Source: CALXVA01 sp964587175 (lineage in GTDB: Bacteria; Bacillota; Clostridia; TANB77; CAG-508). From it: a DNA stretch of 18,641 bases. The notes beneath the pieces are model-generated. The model was not told where the DNA came from. It was given only the letters and a program-made list of their open reading frames with translations, and ran no database searches. Position 1 is the first letter of the stretch. Every line of letters begins with the position of its first letter. Location of the stretch: assembly GCA_964587175.1 (NCBI GenBank), contig CAZPKK010000028.1:1-18641 (forward strand). The letters run 5' to 3'. A program made the translations under genes and the position numbers. Shown in pieces: positions 1 through 6,773 of the stretch.

Positions 1-533
1 TAATTTGATGGTTTTACAATTATACTATTTCCCATAAGTAGTGCAGGTGGCACTTTTTGGCAGAATAAATCACTTGGAAAATTAAATGGTATAATTGCTG
101 CAACAACACCTATTGGATATCTTTTGGTTATTTGCATTGTTTTTTCCTGTCCCGCTTCTTGTCCTGCTGGAATGCTTTCTCCATATAGGTGTTTTGCCCT
201 TTCTATAAATGCTCTAACACCTATTCTAACATTTGCCACTTCTCCTCTAGCCTCTTTTATTGGCTTACCTGTTTCTGCTGTCAAAAGTTGTGCCAATCTC
301 TCTTTATTTTCTTCTACTAAATCTACAAATTTATATAATTTATCTGCCCTTTCATGAACTGGTACTTTTTCCCATTTCTTTTGCTCTACCTGAGCAACTT
401 TTACAGCTTCATCCACATCTTCATCGGTAACATTTGGCACAGTGTCTATAAGCTCACTTGTCGCTGGATTTACAACTTCTATTTTAGCTCCATTTGAAGC
501 TTCTTTCCACTCATATCCTATTAAATTTTTCAC
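1..533 (-). CDS. Aldehyde dehydrogenase family protein, N-terminal part (3' end beyond window)
   Basis: NAD(P)-dependent oxidation of an aldehyde to the acid (or a related semialdehyde) is the family reaction. About 177 codons are visible. The N-terminal segment has the family layout: a beta strand with VVNPAT near residues 20-25, an alpha-helical region with ETGKP near 87-91, then YPIGVVAAIIPFNFP around 139-153 and IIVKPSN at the window edge, matching the coenzyme-binding PFNFP and KPS(E) motifs. The catalytic Cys and Glu lie beyond the window, so the substrate cannot be judged. I chose the GTG at 533 because AGGAGG sits eight bases upstream. The frame stays open upstream to the FIST stop, so in-frame ATGs at 599 or 704 are alternatives. 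It follows the FIST gene in the same direction and may be cotranscribed with it. Family call is secure; exact enzyme unknown. Confidence 0.88.
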   Translation of the reverse strand, partial: MKNLIGYEWKEASNGAKIEVVNPATSELIDTVPNVTDEDVDEAVKVAQVEQKKWEKVPVHERADKLYKFVDLVEENKERLAQLLTAETGKPIKEARGEVANVRIGVRAFIERAKHLYGESIPAGQEAGQEKTMQITKRYPIGVVAAIIPFNFPSDLFCQKVPPALLMGNSIIVKPSN

Positions 534-740
534 GCTTGTTTCCCTCCTTTTTCCATCTTTTGTCTGTATTTTTATTTCTTGCTTAGAATTTAATGCCATA
601 TTCCAACTATTTACTTTTTTATTTAATTCTTCTAATTCTATATTCTGAATTTGTACACTTGCTTCTAAGTCTGATGTTATATCATTATCAACTTCTTGTG
701 TCATATTCTGACTGTCCACATTCTCAGTAGACTCTTGTAT
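534..740 (-). other. Gap between FIST and aldehyde dehydrogenase genes, open in frame throughout
   Basis: The 69 codons between the FIST stop codon and the GTG start of the aldehyde dehydrogenase contain no stop in the frame shared by both genes. The reading is protein-like: an acidic stretch followed by a helical, charged segment (IELEELNKKVNSWN). It contains possible starts at 719 (GTG), 704 (ATG) and 599 (ATG), none with a good Shine-Dalgarno site. It could be an N-terminal extension of the dehydrogenase, a lost C-terminal extension of the FIST protein, or chance. Confidence 0.45.
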
Positions 741-1907
741 TCATTTAGCTATAGCAGTAAATGATAACATTAATCCTCCACAAGTATTTGCTCCATGATC
801 TTTTGAACCATATTCTCCAAATGTAAAAATGGTCATAAATGGAACTCCATTTGCTTCTTTTTTCAATTGTTTTGTAACTTCAACTATTCTATCTCCAATT
901 CCTAATTTTCTTCCTCCACAATGAACTAAAAGATAAGCTCCAACATCTTGTTTTAGATTCTTTTTGGCTTCTTTCATTGCTTTTCCCGTTGAATTAATCA
1001 ACTCATCCACTGTTGCTTCCATTTGAATAACAGCTGTATTTACTGCTAAATTGTTTCCTATATTCATTGAATAATCCTTGTTTCCATTCATTGGATGGCG
1101 AATTGCTACTAAATCTCCTAATCTGTCTTTTACTCCAAGTGGTGCTAAAATTGTTTCAGAAAGTAAATTTCCACCTGACATGTCTTTTAATTTCTTTCCG
1201 GTCCATTCTGCATATTTCTTCATTGCAGGCACACCATCTATTTCTACTAATGTTCTTTTTCCTTTTATTTTTGTAATAACTCCCACATTCTCTGTTTCAT
1301 TATATGCTCCTGTATAAACATTTGCCATTGGTTTATTTGTATAGAAAAATGCTACTGCGCACCCATCAGAAAAAACTTTATCATTTGTATAAATACTCCA
1401 TTCTCCAGATACTGTATTATCTGCTGCACTTCCTCCAAAGAAAGGTACTCTACCAATAACATCTTCAATTCCTTTTAAGTAATCTTCCTCTTCTGCTGGA
1501 GAAGCCACCATATAAAAATATGCTGGTGCTACTGTTTGTCCTGCCTTTTCCATTGCTTCTTTTGCAAGCATTCTACCTGTTGCCCTAGCATCTTTTTGTT
1601 TTGCAGATCCTGCTACACCAACTGTTGTGTCTGGATCACCAATTGCCATAATTCCTACAAATCCGTTTTCTGATGAAATATATCCATCTGGAACAATAAT
1701 TCCTCCACTTGATGTACAACCAATAATTGGTGCTGTACCAAGCTCAGACTTTGCTCCTTCCAACACTTTTTTAACATCATTATCAGCTGATGTATATAAA
1801 AATGCTACCTTTGTTTGAACTAAATCAATAACGGCCTTTTTAGCTGAGCTCTTCCCAGCTTCATAATTGTCTGCTTCTGTACTCCAACCTATGTTTGCTT
1901 TTAACAT
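741..1907 (-). CDS. FIST domain signal-transduction protein
   Basis: FIST proteins are predicted small-ligand sensors (amino acids have been proposed) found alone or fused to kinase, cyclase or chemotaxis output modules. This 388-residue protein consists of the sensor alone: FIST_N covers about residues 25-220 (QTKVAFLYTSADNDVKKVL, then GTAPIIGCTSSGGI, then VPFFGGSAADN near 153-163) and FIST_C covers the rest, ending in TIFTFGEYG and NTCGGLMLSF. It has no signal peptide or membrane segment, so it is cytosolic. The ATG at 1907 has AAGGAGG upstream at good spacing, and a sigma-A type promoter lies about 50 bases upstream. No output domain is encoded in frame, although the frame past its TGA stays open into the next gene. 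Its role is inferred from domain architecture only. Confidence 0.85.
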   Translation of the reverse strand: MLKANIGWSTEADNYEAGKSSAKKAVIDLVQTKVAFLYTSADNDVKKVLEGAKSELGTAPIIGCTSSGGIIVPDGYISSENGFVGIMAIGDPDTTVGVAGSAKQKDARATGRMLAKEAMEKAGQTVAPAYFYMVASPAEEEDYLKGIEDVIGRVPFFGGSAADNTVSGEWSIYTNDKVFSDGCAVAFFYTNKPMANVYTGAYNETENVGVITKIKGKRTLVEIDGVPAMKKYAEWTGKKLKDMSGGNLLSETILAPLGVKDRLGDLVAIRHPMNGNKDYSMNIGNNLAVNTAVIQMEATVDELINSTGKAMKEAKKNLKQDVGAYLLVHCGGRKLGIGDRIVEVTKQLKKEANGVPFMTIFTFGEYGSKDHGANTCGGLMLSFTAIAK

Positions 1908-1957
1908 AAAAATTCCTCCTTTGTCTTAATAAATTTATATAAATTTACTTGTTTCGA

Positions 1958-1985
1958 TTATATACTTATTATTTTTTTTTGACAA
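1958..1985 (-). promoter_or_regulatory. Sigma-A type promoter of the FIST gene
   Basis: On the minus strand TTGTCA (1980-1985) is followed by a 16-base spacer and a perfect TATAAT (1958-1963). Transcription would begin near 1951, giving a leader of about 45 nt before the FIST ATG. Confidence 0.7.
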
Positions 1986-2005
1986 TAACTTTTTTAAAAA
2001 AGTTA
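1986..2005. repeat. Perfect 20-bp palindrome abutting the FIST -35 box
   Basis: TAACTTTTTTAAAAAAGTTA is fully self-complementary. It overlaps the stop codon of the 84-residue gene and ends exactly where the -35 hexamer of the FIST promoter begins. There is no U tract on either side, so it is a poor terminator. Its position suits an operator, but A/T palindromes also arise by chance in DNA this A+T-rich. Confidence 0.4.
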
Positions 2006-2257
2006 CATTTTTTGTTCTCCTATACCTATTTTATATTCAATCTGTTCCATATGCGGAAACATCTCTTTTATTCTCTTATATGTCAACATACTATGTCGTG
2101 GCTGTGGGTTCTTAGGGTCATCTGTTAAAAGTTTTTGAGTATAACAGTTCTCTGCCGTTTTGTATAATAAATATCGGTTACGAACATAAGTAAAATATAT
2201 CTGATATCCATCATCTAGATTTTCCTTAAATTCCATAAAAGTATAATTTCCGTCCAT
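2003..2257 (-). CDS. Small hypothetical protein, 84 aa
   Basis: I do not recognise a family. The product is a soluble, Tyr/Lys-rich protein of 84 residues beginning MDGNYTFMEFKENLDDGY, with no signal peptide, membrane segment or metal motif. Its alternating aromatic pattern (YQIYFTYVRNRYLLYK) suggests a small beta sheet. The ATG at 2257 is preferred over an upstream in-frame ATG at 2320 because AAAGGAGG sits just before it and the upstream stretch (MRICLLFLKWGKTYYIEKGG) reads as the untranslated leader. It lies between ligA and the FIST gene in the same direction, 78 bases after ligA, and could be cotranscribed with ligA. The existence of the gene is supported by the start site and length; its function is unknown. 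Confidence 0.65.
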   Translation of the reverse strand: MDGNYTFMEFKENLDDGYQIYFTYVRNRYLLYKTAENCYTQKLLTDDPKNPQPRHSMLTYKRIKEMFPHMEQIEYKIGIGEQKM

Positions 2258-2335
2258 GTTTCCTCCTTTTTCAATATAATACGTCTTTCCCCATTTTAGA
2301 AAAAGTAAACAAATACGCATGTCCCCAAATTTGAA

Positions 2336-4330
2336 TTATTTTATCATTTCTTCAAATTCTTGCTCAGTAATTACTGGTATTCCTAAATTTTGTGCTTTTG
2401 TAAGTTTACTTCCTGCCGCTTCTCCTGCTAAAACATATGCTGTCTTTTTAGAGACTGTTCCTGATGTTTTGCCACCAAATTTTTCTATTATTTCAGATGC
2501 TTCATCTCTTGAATATTTTTCTAGTGTACCTGTTAATACAAATGTTTTTCCAGCAAATCTTTCATCTGCACCTTCTTCTTTTTGAGCCACCATATTCACA
2601 CCATATTCTTTTAGCTTATTTATTAAATCTATAGTCTGTTCTTCTCTGAAAAAAGTATATATACTATCTGCTATTATTTCTCCTATTTCTTCATTCATAT
2701 ATAAACTTTCATATGTTGCATTCATTAGCTTGTCCATCGTGTCATATGTTTTACATAGAGATTTTGCTATTTTCACTCCCACATGTCTTATTCCTAAAGC
2801 ATTTAATAATCTATATAAATCTTTATTTTTACTTTCTTCTATTGCATTAATCAAGTTTTGTGCAAATTTCTTACCATTTTTTTTCAAAGATGCTACATCC
2901 TCTAATGTTAATTTATATAAGTCTGCTATATTGCTTATCAAGCCCCTATCTATTAACTCTTCTATTATTGCTTCTCCAAGTCCTGTTATATCCATTGCTT
3001 CTCTTGAAGCAAAATGAATTATGCCTCTATATAATTTTGCTGGGCATTCTACGCCATTGCAATACCATGCTGCTTCTCCTTCTTCTCTTACTGCTTGGGC
3101 TCCACATACAGGACATACTTTTGGCATTTCAAAAACTTTTTCTTCACCTGTCCTTTTATTCTTTTTTACTTCTACTACTTCTGGTATAACATCTCCCGCT
3201 TTTTGGATTACAACAGTATCTCCTATTCTAATATCTTTTTGTCTAATAAAATCCTCATTATGAAGAGTAGTCTTTGAAATTTTAGAGCCTGCTACTACTA
3301 CTGGTTCCAGGATTGCCATTGGTGTTATTGCTCCTGTTCTTCCAACTTGACAAATAATATCTTTAAGCTTTGTTTCTTTCATTTCTGGTGGGTATTTATA
3401 TGCAACAGCCCATTTTGGTGTTTTATATGTTGTACCTATTTTTTCCCTTAATTCCAAATCATCTACTTTTACTACTGCACCGTCAATTCCAAATGATATT
3501 TTTTCTCTATCTTGCCCAATTTTTTCAATTGCTTCAATTGCTTCATCAATATTATTACATAAAATTCTTACTGGATTTACATTAAACCCTAGTTTTTCAA
3601 GATAACTTAAACTTCCATAATGTGATTTAAATTCAATAGTGTCTGATTTTTGCACATTAAATATATAAATATCTAATGGTCTCTTTGCTGTTATTTTACT
3701 ATCTAACTGCCTTAGAGAACCTGCAGCTGCATTTCTTGCATTTGCAAATTGTTCTTCTTCATCTATTAATCTATTTGCATTTAATTTTTCAAATTCTTCT
3801 TTTCCAATAAATACTTCTCCACGAACAATTATGTCTATTGGTTCTTTTAGTTTTTTAGGAATTGTTTTTATAGTTTTTAAATTTTCTGTAACATCTTCTC
3901 CAACTATACCATTTCCCCTAGTTGCCCCTCTAACAAATACACCATTTTTATATTCTAATGCCGCAGAGAGTCCATCAATTTTTGTTTCAACAACATATTT
4001 TAATTCTTTCCCTTTTTCTTTAGCTACTTTTTGCATTCTCTCATCAAATTCTCTTACATCTTCAAAAGAAAATACGTCTTGCAAACTTTGAAGTGGAATT
4101 TCGTGTGTTACTTTTTCAAATCCTTTCTTTATACTACTACCAACTCTCTGTGTTGGTGAATCTTCTCTTATTAATTCAGAAAACTCTTTTTCAATCTGTT
4201 TTAATTCTTTCATAAGCATATCGTATTCATAATCACTAACAACTTGCTTATCATCAAAATACATTTGCGTATAATATTTAAGTAAAGGAACTAATTCCTC
4301 TACTCTTTTTTTAGCCTGCTCTAATTCCAT
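2336..4330 (-). CDS. ligA: NAD-dependent DNA ligase LigA
   Basis: This enzyme seals nicks between Okazaki fragments and in repair, using NAD+ to adenylate its active-site lysine. The 664-residue length is normal. Domains in order are: the Ia NMN-binding helices (1-65, with YYTQMYFDD and SDYEYD); the adenylation domain with KIDG giving nucleophile Lys117; TRGNG and VRGEVF strands; the OB fold (about 315-395, with QVGRTGAITP and GDVIPEV); a four-cysteine zinc finger (C406, C409, C424, C429); helix-hairpin-helix repeats (about 440-580); and a C-terminal BRCT domain (about 588-664, GKTFVLTGTL). All key residues appear intact. The ATG at 4330 follows AAGGAG at good spacing. It lies 54 bases downstream of pgsA in the same direction, so the two may form an operon. 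Confidence 0.98.
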   Translation of the reverse strand: MELEQAKKRVEELVPLLKYYTQMYFDDKQVVSDYEYDMLMKELKQIEKEFSELIREDSPTQRVGSSIKKGFEKVTHEIPLQSLQDVFSFEDVREFDERMQKVAKEKGKELKYVVETKIDGLSAALEYKNGVFVRGATRGNGIVGEDVTENLKTIKTIPKKLKEPIDIIVRGEVFIGKEEFEKLNANRLIDEEEQFANARNAAAGSLRQLDSKITAKRPLDIYIFNVQKSDTIEFKSHYGSLSYLEKLGFNVNPVRILCNNIDEAIEAIEKIGQDREKISFGIDGAVVKVDDLELREKIGTTYKTPKWAVAYKYPPEMKETKLKDIICQVGRTGAITPMAILEPVVVAGSKISKTTLHNEDFIRQKDIRIGDTVVIQKAGDVIPEVVEVKKNKRTGEEKVFEMPKVCPVCGAQAVREEGEAAWYCNGVECPAKLYRGIIHFASREAMDITGLGEAIIEELIDRGLISNIADLYKLTLEDVASLKKNGKKFAQNLINAIEESKNKDLYRLLNALGIRHVGVKIAKSLCKTYDTMDKLMNATYESLYMNEEIGEIIADSIYTFFREEQTIDLINKLKEYGVNMVAQKEEGADERFAGKTFVLTGTLEKYSRDEASEIIEKFGGKTSGTVSKKTAYVLAGEAAGSKLTKAQNLGIPVITEQEFEEMIK

Positions 4331-4384
4331 GTTTTTTCTCCTTCTTTCTTGCCTTATGTGTATAATATATACGAACGTTGTACT

Positions 4385-4984
4385 TTACATATCTTCCTTA
4401 AATAGCTCTTTACTTCCTCTCAGGTAATCAATTCCCGAGAAAATTGTAGCTATTACAGATACACTTAACAATAACGTTGTAACTAGATTTAACCCAAAAG
4501 CAAATCCTGATAATTCTCCACTAAATATGGCTCCAAAACTGTTTATATCTATAAAAGCAACTATTATTCCAAACATCTGAGTACATGTTTTTATTTTTCC
4601 CCATATGCTTGCAGCAATAACTTTCCCTTGTTTTTCTACTGCAATTAATCTATAGCCAGAAACAATAAATTCACGGATTACAACTATTGCTGGAATCCAA
4701 GCTGGGAGTCTACCTGCTTCTACTAATATAAGCATAGCTACTATTACTAATATTTTATCTGCTATGGGATCTAGAAATTTACCAAATGTTGTTATTTGAT
4801 TTTTTGAGCGTGCCACATACCCATCTATTTTATCTGTTAGTGATGCAATCACAAAAATTATATCTATTATAAGATATGTAAGTGGTATACCCCATAAATC
4901 TCCTTCTATTCCTAGAAAAGGTATTATTAAAATAATCGGTACCAGTATAATTCTAAATAGCGTAATTTTATTTGCCAAATTCAT
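4385..4984 (-). CDS. pgsA: CDP-diacylglycerol-glycerol-3-phosphate 3-phosphatidyltransferase
   Basis: PgsA makes phosphatidylglycerol phosphate from CDP-diacylglycerol and glycerol 3-phosphate, the committed step to phosphatidylglycerol and cardiolipin, in the cytoplasmic membrane. The CDP-alcohol phosphatidyltransferase signature is complete: D-x2-DG-x2-AR-x8-G-x3-D-x3-D, seen as TDKIDGYVAR followed by FGKFLDPIADK. About six hydrophobic helices span the 199 residues. An ATG three codons upstream (4993) directly abuts the AGAGAGG ribosome site, leaving almost no spacer, so I chose the ATG at 4984, which leaves about nine bases. A TATAAT on the minus strand at 5056-5061 could be its -10 box, but no convincing -35 is visible. 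ligA follows. Confidence 0.95.
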   Translation of the reverse strand: MNLANKITLFRIILVPIILIIPFLGIEGDLWGIPLTYLIIDIIFVIASLTDKIDGYVARSKNQITTFGKFLDPIADKILVIVAMLILVEAGRLPAWIPAIVVIREFIVSGYRLIAVEKQGKVIAASIWGKIKTCTQMFGIIVAFIDINSFGAIFSGELSGFAFGLNLVTTLLLSVSVIATIFSGIDYLRGSKELFKEDM

Positions 4985-5171
4985 GTTACTCATTCCTCTC
5001 TTGGTTTTATATTTATATGTTTTTATATTTTATCTCTTCTATGATTTTCTAATACATTATATATAAATATGGTAAAAAAATAAATAGAAAAACTAAATTT
5101 TTTCCATTTATTTTATAAACTAATACCCAAAAATACTTCGGCTAAATTAAAATCTTCCCTGCAAGTTTTTT

Positions 5172-5456
5172 CTATCTACTATTTTGAACAATATCCACTA
5201 TGTCTGCTATATATTCACCAATCACTGGTATGTTCCATGTTACGATTTTTTGCAATACAATAATTATAATTGCTGTTATAATAGTAACACCAATACCTAT
5301 ACCAATGCCCTTTGCTATACCTGACAAAATATTTCTAAAAAAAAGCTCTTTTCTATTTCCTAAAAGTTCAACTAAGTCTAAAAACTTACTTTTTGTCATA
5401 GCATAGTTTAAATTATCTAGTTTTTCATTTATCTCTTCATAAATCTTTTTACTCAT
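5172..5456 (-). CDS. DUF5665-type small membrane protein
   Basis: The 94-residue product has a soluble N-terminal helix (MSKKIYEEINEKLDNLNYAM), a short amphipathic region ending RNILSGIAKG, then a glycine-spaced membrane helix (GIGIGIGVTIITAIIIIVLQ, about residues 50-70), and a conserved-looking tail NIPVIGEYIADIVDIVQ. This order and the VIGEYIADIV tail match DUF5665 proteins, which are widespread in Clostridia and of unknown function. The GxGxG spacing suggests close helix packing or oligomerisation in the membrane (inference). The start at 5456 has only a weak ribosome site (TAGGA). It lies downstream of the rpmE terminator and so is probably transcribed separately. The frame past its TAG stop stays open for 19 codons, which I regard as chance. 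Confidence 0.8.
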   Translation of the reverse strand: MSKKIYEEINEKLDNLNYAMTKSKFLDLVELLGNRKELFFRNILSGIAKGIGIGIGVTIITAIIIIVLQKIVTWNIPVIGEYIADIVDIVQNSR

Positions 5457-5586
5457 AAAAATATCCTACTTTTTTCTTAGTATTTCTTTTTGTGATAAAT
5501 TTATACCTTTTTTGAACAGTAAAAAGAATATCCTAAAGTTGATAGTAATTTCAGTTTTTTCATATGAAATTAAATTTTTTATTAAA

Positions 5587-5615
5587 CAAAAAAAGAATAG
5601 CTTCTTCGCTATCCT
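5587..5615 (-). terminator. Rho-independent terminator after rpmE
   Basis: The minus-strand transcript forms an 8-bp stem (AGGATAGC with GCTATTCT, one G-U pair) with a 6-base GAAGAA loop, followed immediately by a run of seven T. It lies about 20 bases past the rpmE stop. Confidence 0.88.
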
Positions 5616-5635
5616 AATTTTATCAGTTTCTAATT

Positions 5636-5836
5636 TTATTGAATTCCATATTTTTTCTTAAATTTATCTGCTCTACCACCAGTTGTTTCCCTCTTTAAGT
5701 TACCTGTCCAAAATGGATGACATTTAGAACAAATATCAACTTTCATGTCAGCTTTAGTTGAATTTGTTTTCATAACATTTCCACAAGCACATGTAATTGT
5801 TGCTTCTGTATAGTTTGGATGTATTCCTTCTTTCAT
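5636..5836 (-). CDS. rpmE: 50S ribosomal protein L31, zinc-binding (C+) form
   Basis: L31 sits at the central protuberance of the large subunit and helps form the bridge to the small subunit. The 66-residue protein starts MKEGIHPNYTEATITCACGN and carries the four zinc-ligand cysteines C16, C18, C36 and C39 in CxC and CxxC pairs, so it is the zinc-loaded form and not the C-minus paralogue made under zinc starvation. The conserved FWTG and GGRADKFKKKYG segments are present. The ATG at 5836 follows GGGAGAGGTG at good spacing. It has its own promoter (5881-5909) and terminator (5587-5615), so it is probably monocistronic. Confidence 0.98.
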   Translation of the reverse strand: MKEGIHPNYTEATITCACGNVMKTNSTKADMKVDICSKCHPFWTGNLKRETTGGRADKFKKKYGIQ

Positions 5837-5880
5837 TTTGTATTCACCTCTCCCTTATCTTTTTAAAAACACTATTTTAT

Positions 5881-5909
5881 ATGATAACATATTTCTTTAT
5901 TTTTTTCAA
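5881..5909 (-). promoter_or_regulatory. rpmE promoter
   Basis: TTGAAA (5904-5909), a 17-base spacer and TATCAT (5881-5886) on the minus strand lie about 45 bases upstream of the rpmE start. Confidence 0.65.
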
Positions 5910-5934
5910 GTATAATATGTTTATTTTCTTTATT

Positions 5935-6093
5935 TTAATTGTCTTCTTCTATTTGTTGTTGCTGTATATATTCAGCTGAACTTTCTAACTCCTCGTCAAG
6001 TGAGGCTTTATGAACTAATTTATTTACTATATTAAACAAACATGCAATAATTAAAATAGCAAATAATACTTTTTTCCATATTTTAGCTATCAT
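5935..6093 (-). CDS. Small single-pass membrane protein, 52 aa
   Basis: This gene is short (53 codons) but well supported: an ATG at 6093 with AAAAGGAG at good spacing, behind a perfect consensus promoter. The product starts MIAKIWKKVLFAILIIACLF: a basic N-terminus and one hydrophobic helix (about residues 9-24), then a polar, acidic tail ending IQQQQIEEDN. It could be a membrane-anchored microprotein with the acidic tail either inside or outside the cell; positive-inside reasoning puts the N-terminus in the cytoplasm. A single Cys at residue 18 lies inside the helix without a lipobox. I recognise no family and assign no function. rpmE lies downstream but has its own promoter. Confidence 0.65.
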   Translation of the reverse strand: MIAKIWKKVLFAILIIACLFNIVNKLVHKASLDEELESSAEYIQQQQIEEDN

Positions 6094-6119
6094 ATTCTAT
6101 TTCTCCTTTTACATTATTA

Positions 6120-6148
6120 ATTATACTTATTTTTTATAGAAATGTCAA
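6120..6148 (-). promoter_or_regulatory. Perfect sigma-A promoter of the 52-aa membrane protein
   Basis: TTGACA (6143-6148), exactly 17 bases, then TATAAT (6120-6125) on the minus strand: both hexamers and the spacing match consensus. The leader to the ATG at 6093 would be about 20 nt. Confidence 0.85.
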
Positions 6149-6200
6149 TACATTATTGGTACAGTTGCTTGAGACATTTTCTAAAACTTCAAATCTTATT

Positions 6201-6773
6201 TTACATATGCAATCTTCTATCTAATTCCCCCACAATATTTTTCCCACATAATATTAGCGACATTATAAATGTAAAAACAGTTATTGAACTAGAAATTATT
6301 GTAAGTATTGGCATTGTTATTATAGCATCAAATGCAAAGTAAATCACAAGTGGTATCATGCTAAATACAAATATTATTAGTTGGTAAATTGCATATTTAT
6401 AATATCTATTTATACTGCAAAGTGTAAGTACTAACATTGTTACATTTACTATTATTATAATTATTGGAATAGCTATATTTACAGCCCATCCTTTATGGTC
6501 AAAGATTAAGTCTATAACGATGGATAATAACGAAATTATTATAAATTGTAATGTAACACTTGACCCTATATTCACATTTCTATGTATGGAATACATAACC
6601 GTAATCCATGCATAGATTATACCTGCAATTACTATTAAACACCATAAATATCTTGTCGAGGTACAAAGGTTTACTATAATGGTCGCTAGTATTATTACTA
6701 TAGAAATTATAACCATTATTATTCTAGCCAAATTTGCTTTTTTTACATTCCTAACTTTAGGATATAAAGTCAT
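6201..6773 (-). CDS. Polytopic membrane protein resembling DUF6320
   Basis: A 190-residue integral membrane protein with about six hydrophobic helices, beginning MTLYPKVRNVKKANLARII and ending IVGELDRRLHM. The order of helices, the LYPK linker before the first helix, the W-rich second helix and the R-rich tail resemble the membrane part of DUF6320 proteins, which in Clostridia accompany condensation-like acyltransferases; this link rests on memory of the family. As I recall them, family members usually start with a small zinc ribbon. None is present here, and a stop closes the frame just upstream. The ATG at 6782 sits almost on the GAAGGG ribosome site, so I prefer the ATG at 6773. It overlaps the end of the acyltransferase gene, indicating translational coupling and a shared role. 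Function unknown. Confidence 0.62.
   Translation of the reverse strand: MTLYPKVRNVKKANLARIIMVIISIVIILATIIVNLCTSTRYLWCLIVIAGIIYAWITVMYSIHRNVNIGSSVTLQFIIISLLSIVIDLIFDHKGWAVNIAIPIIIIIVNVTMLVLTLCSINRYYKYAIYQLIIFVFSMIPLVIYFAFDAIITMPILTIISSSITVFTFIMSLILCGKNIVGELDRRLHM

Noticed and set aside
2319..4091. Several plus-strand open frames of 60-109 codons opposite ligA
   Set aside because: They are antisense shadows of the ligA codons: Leu/Phe/Ser-rich, without ribosome sites, and the minus-strand frame is a complete, well-conserved enzyme.
5113..5171. In-frame open stretch after the TAG of the DUF5665 gene (19 codons)
   Set aside because: The protein already ends at the normal family length and 19 open codons are expected often by chance.
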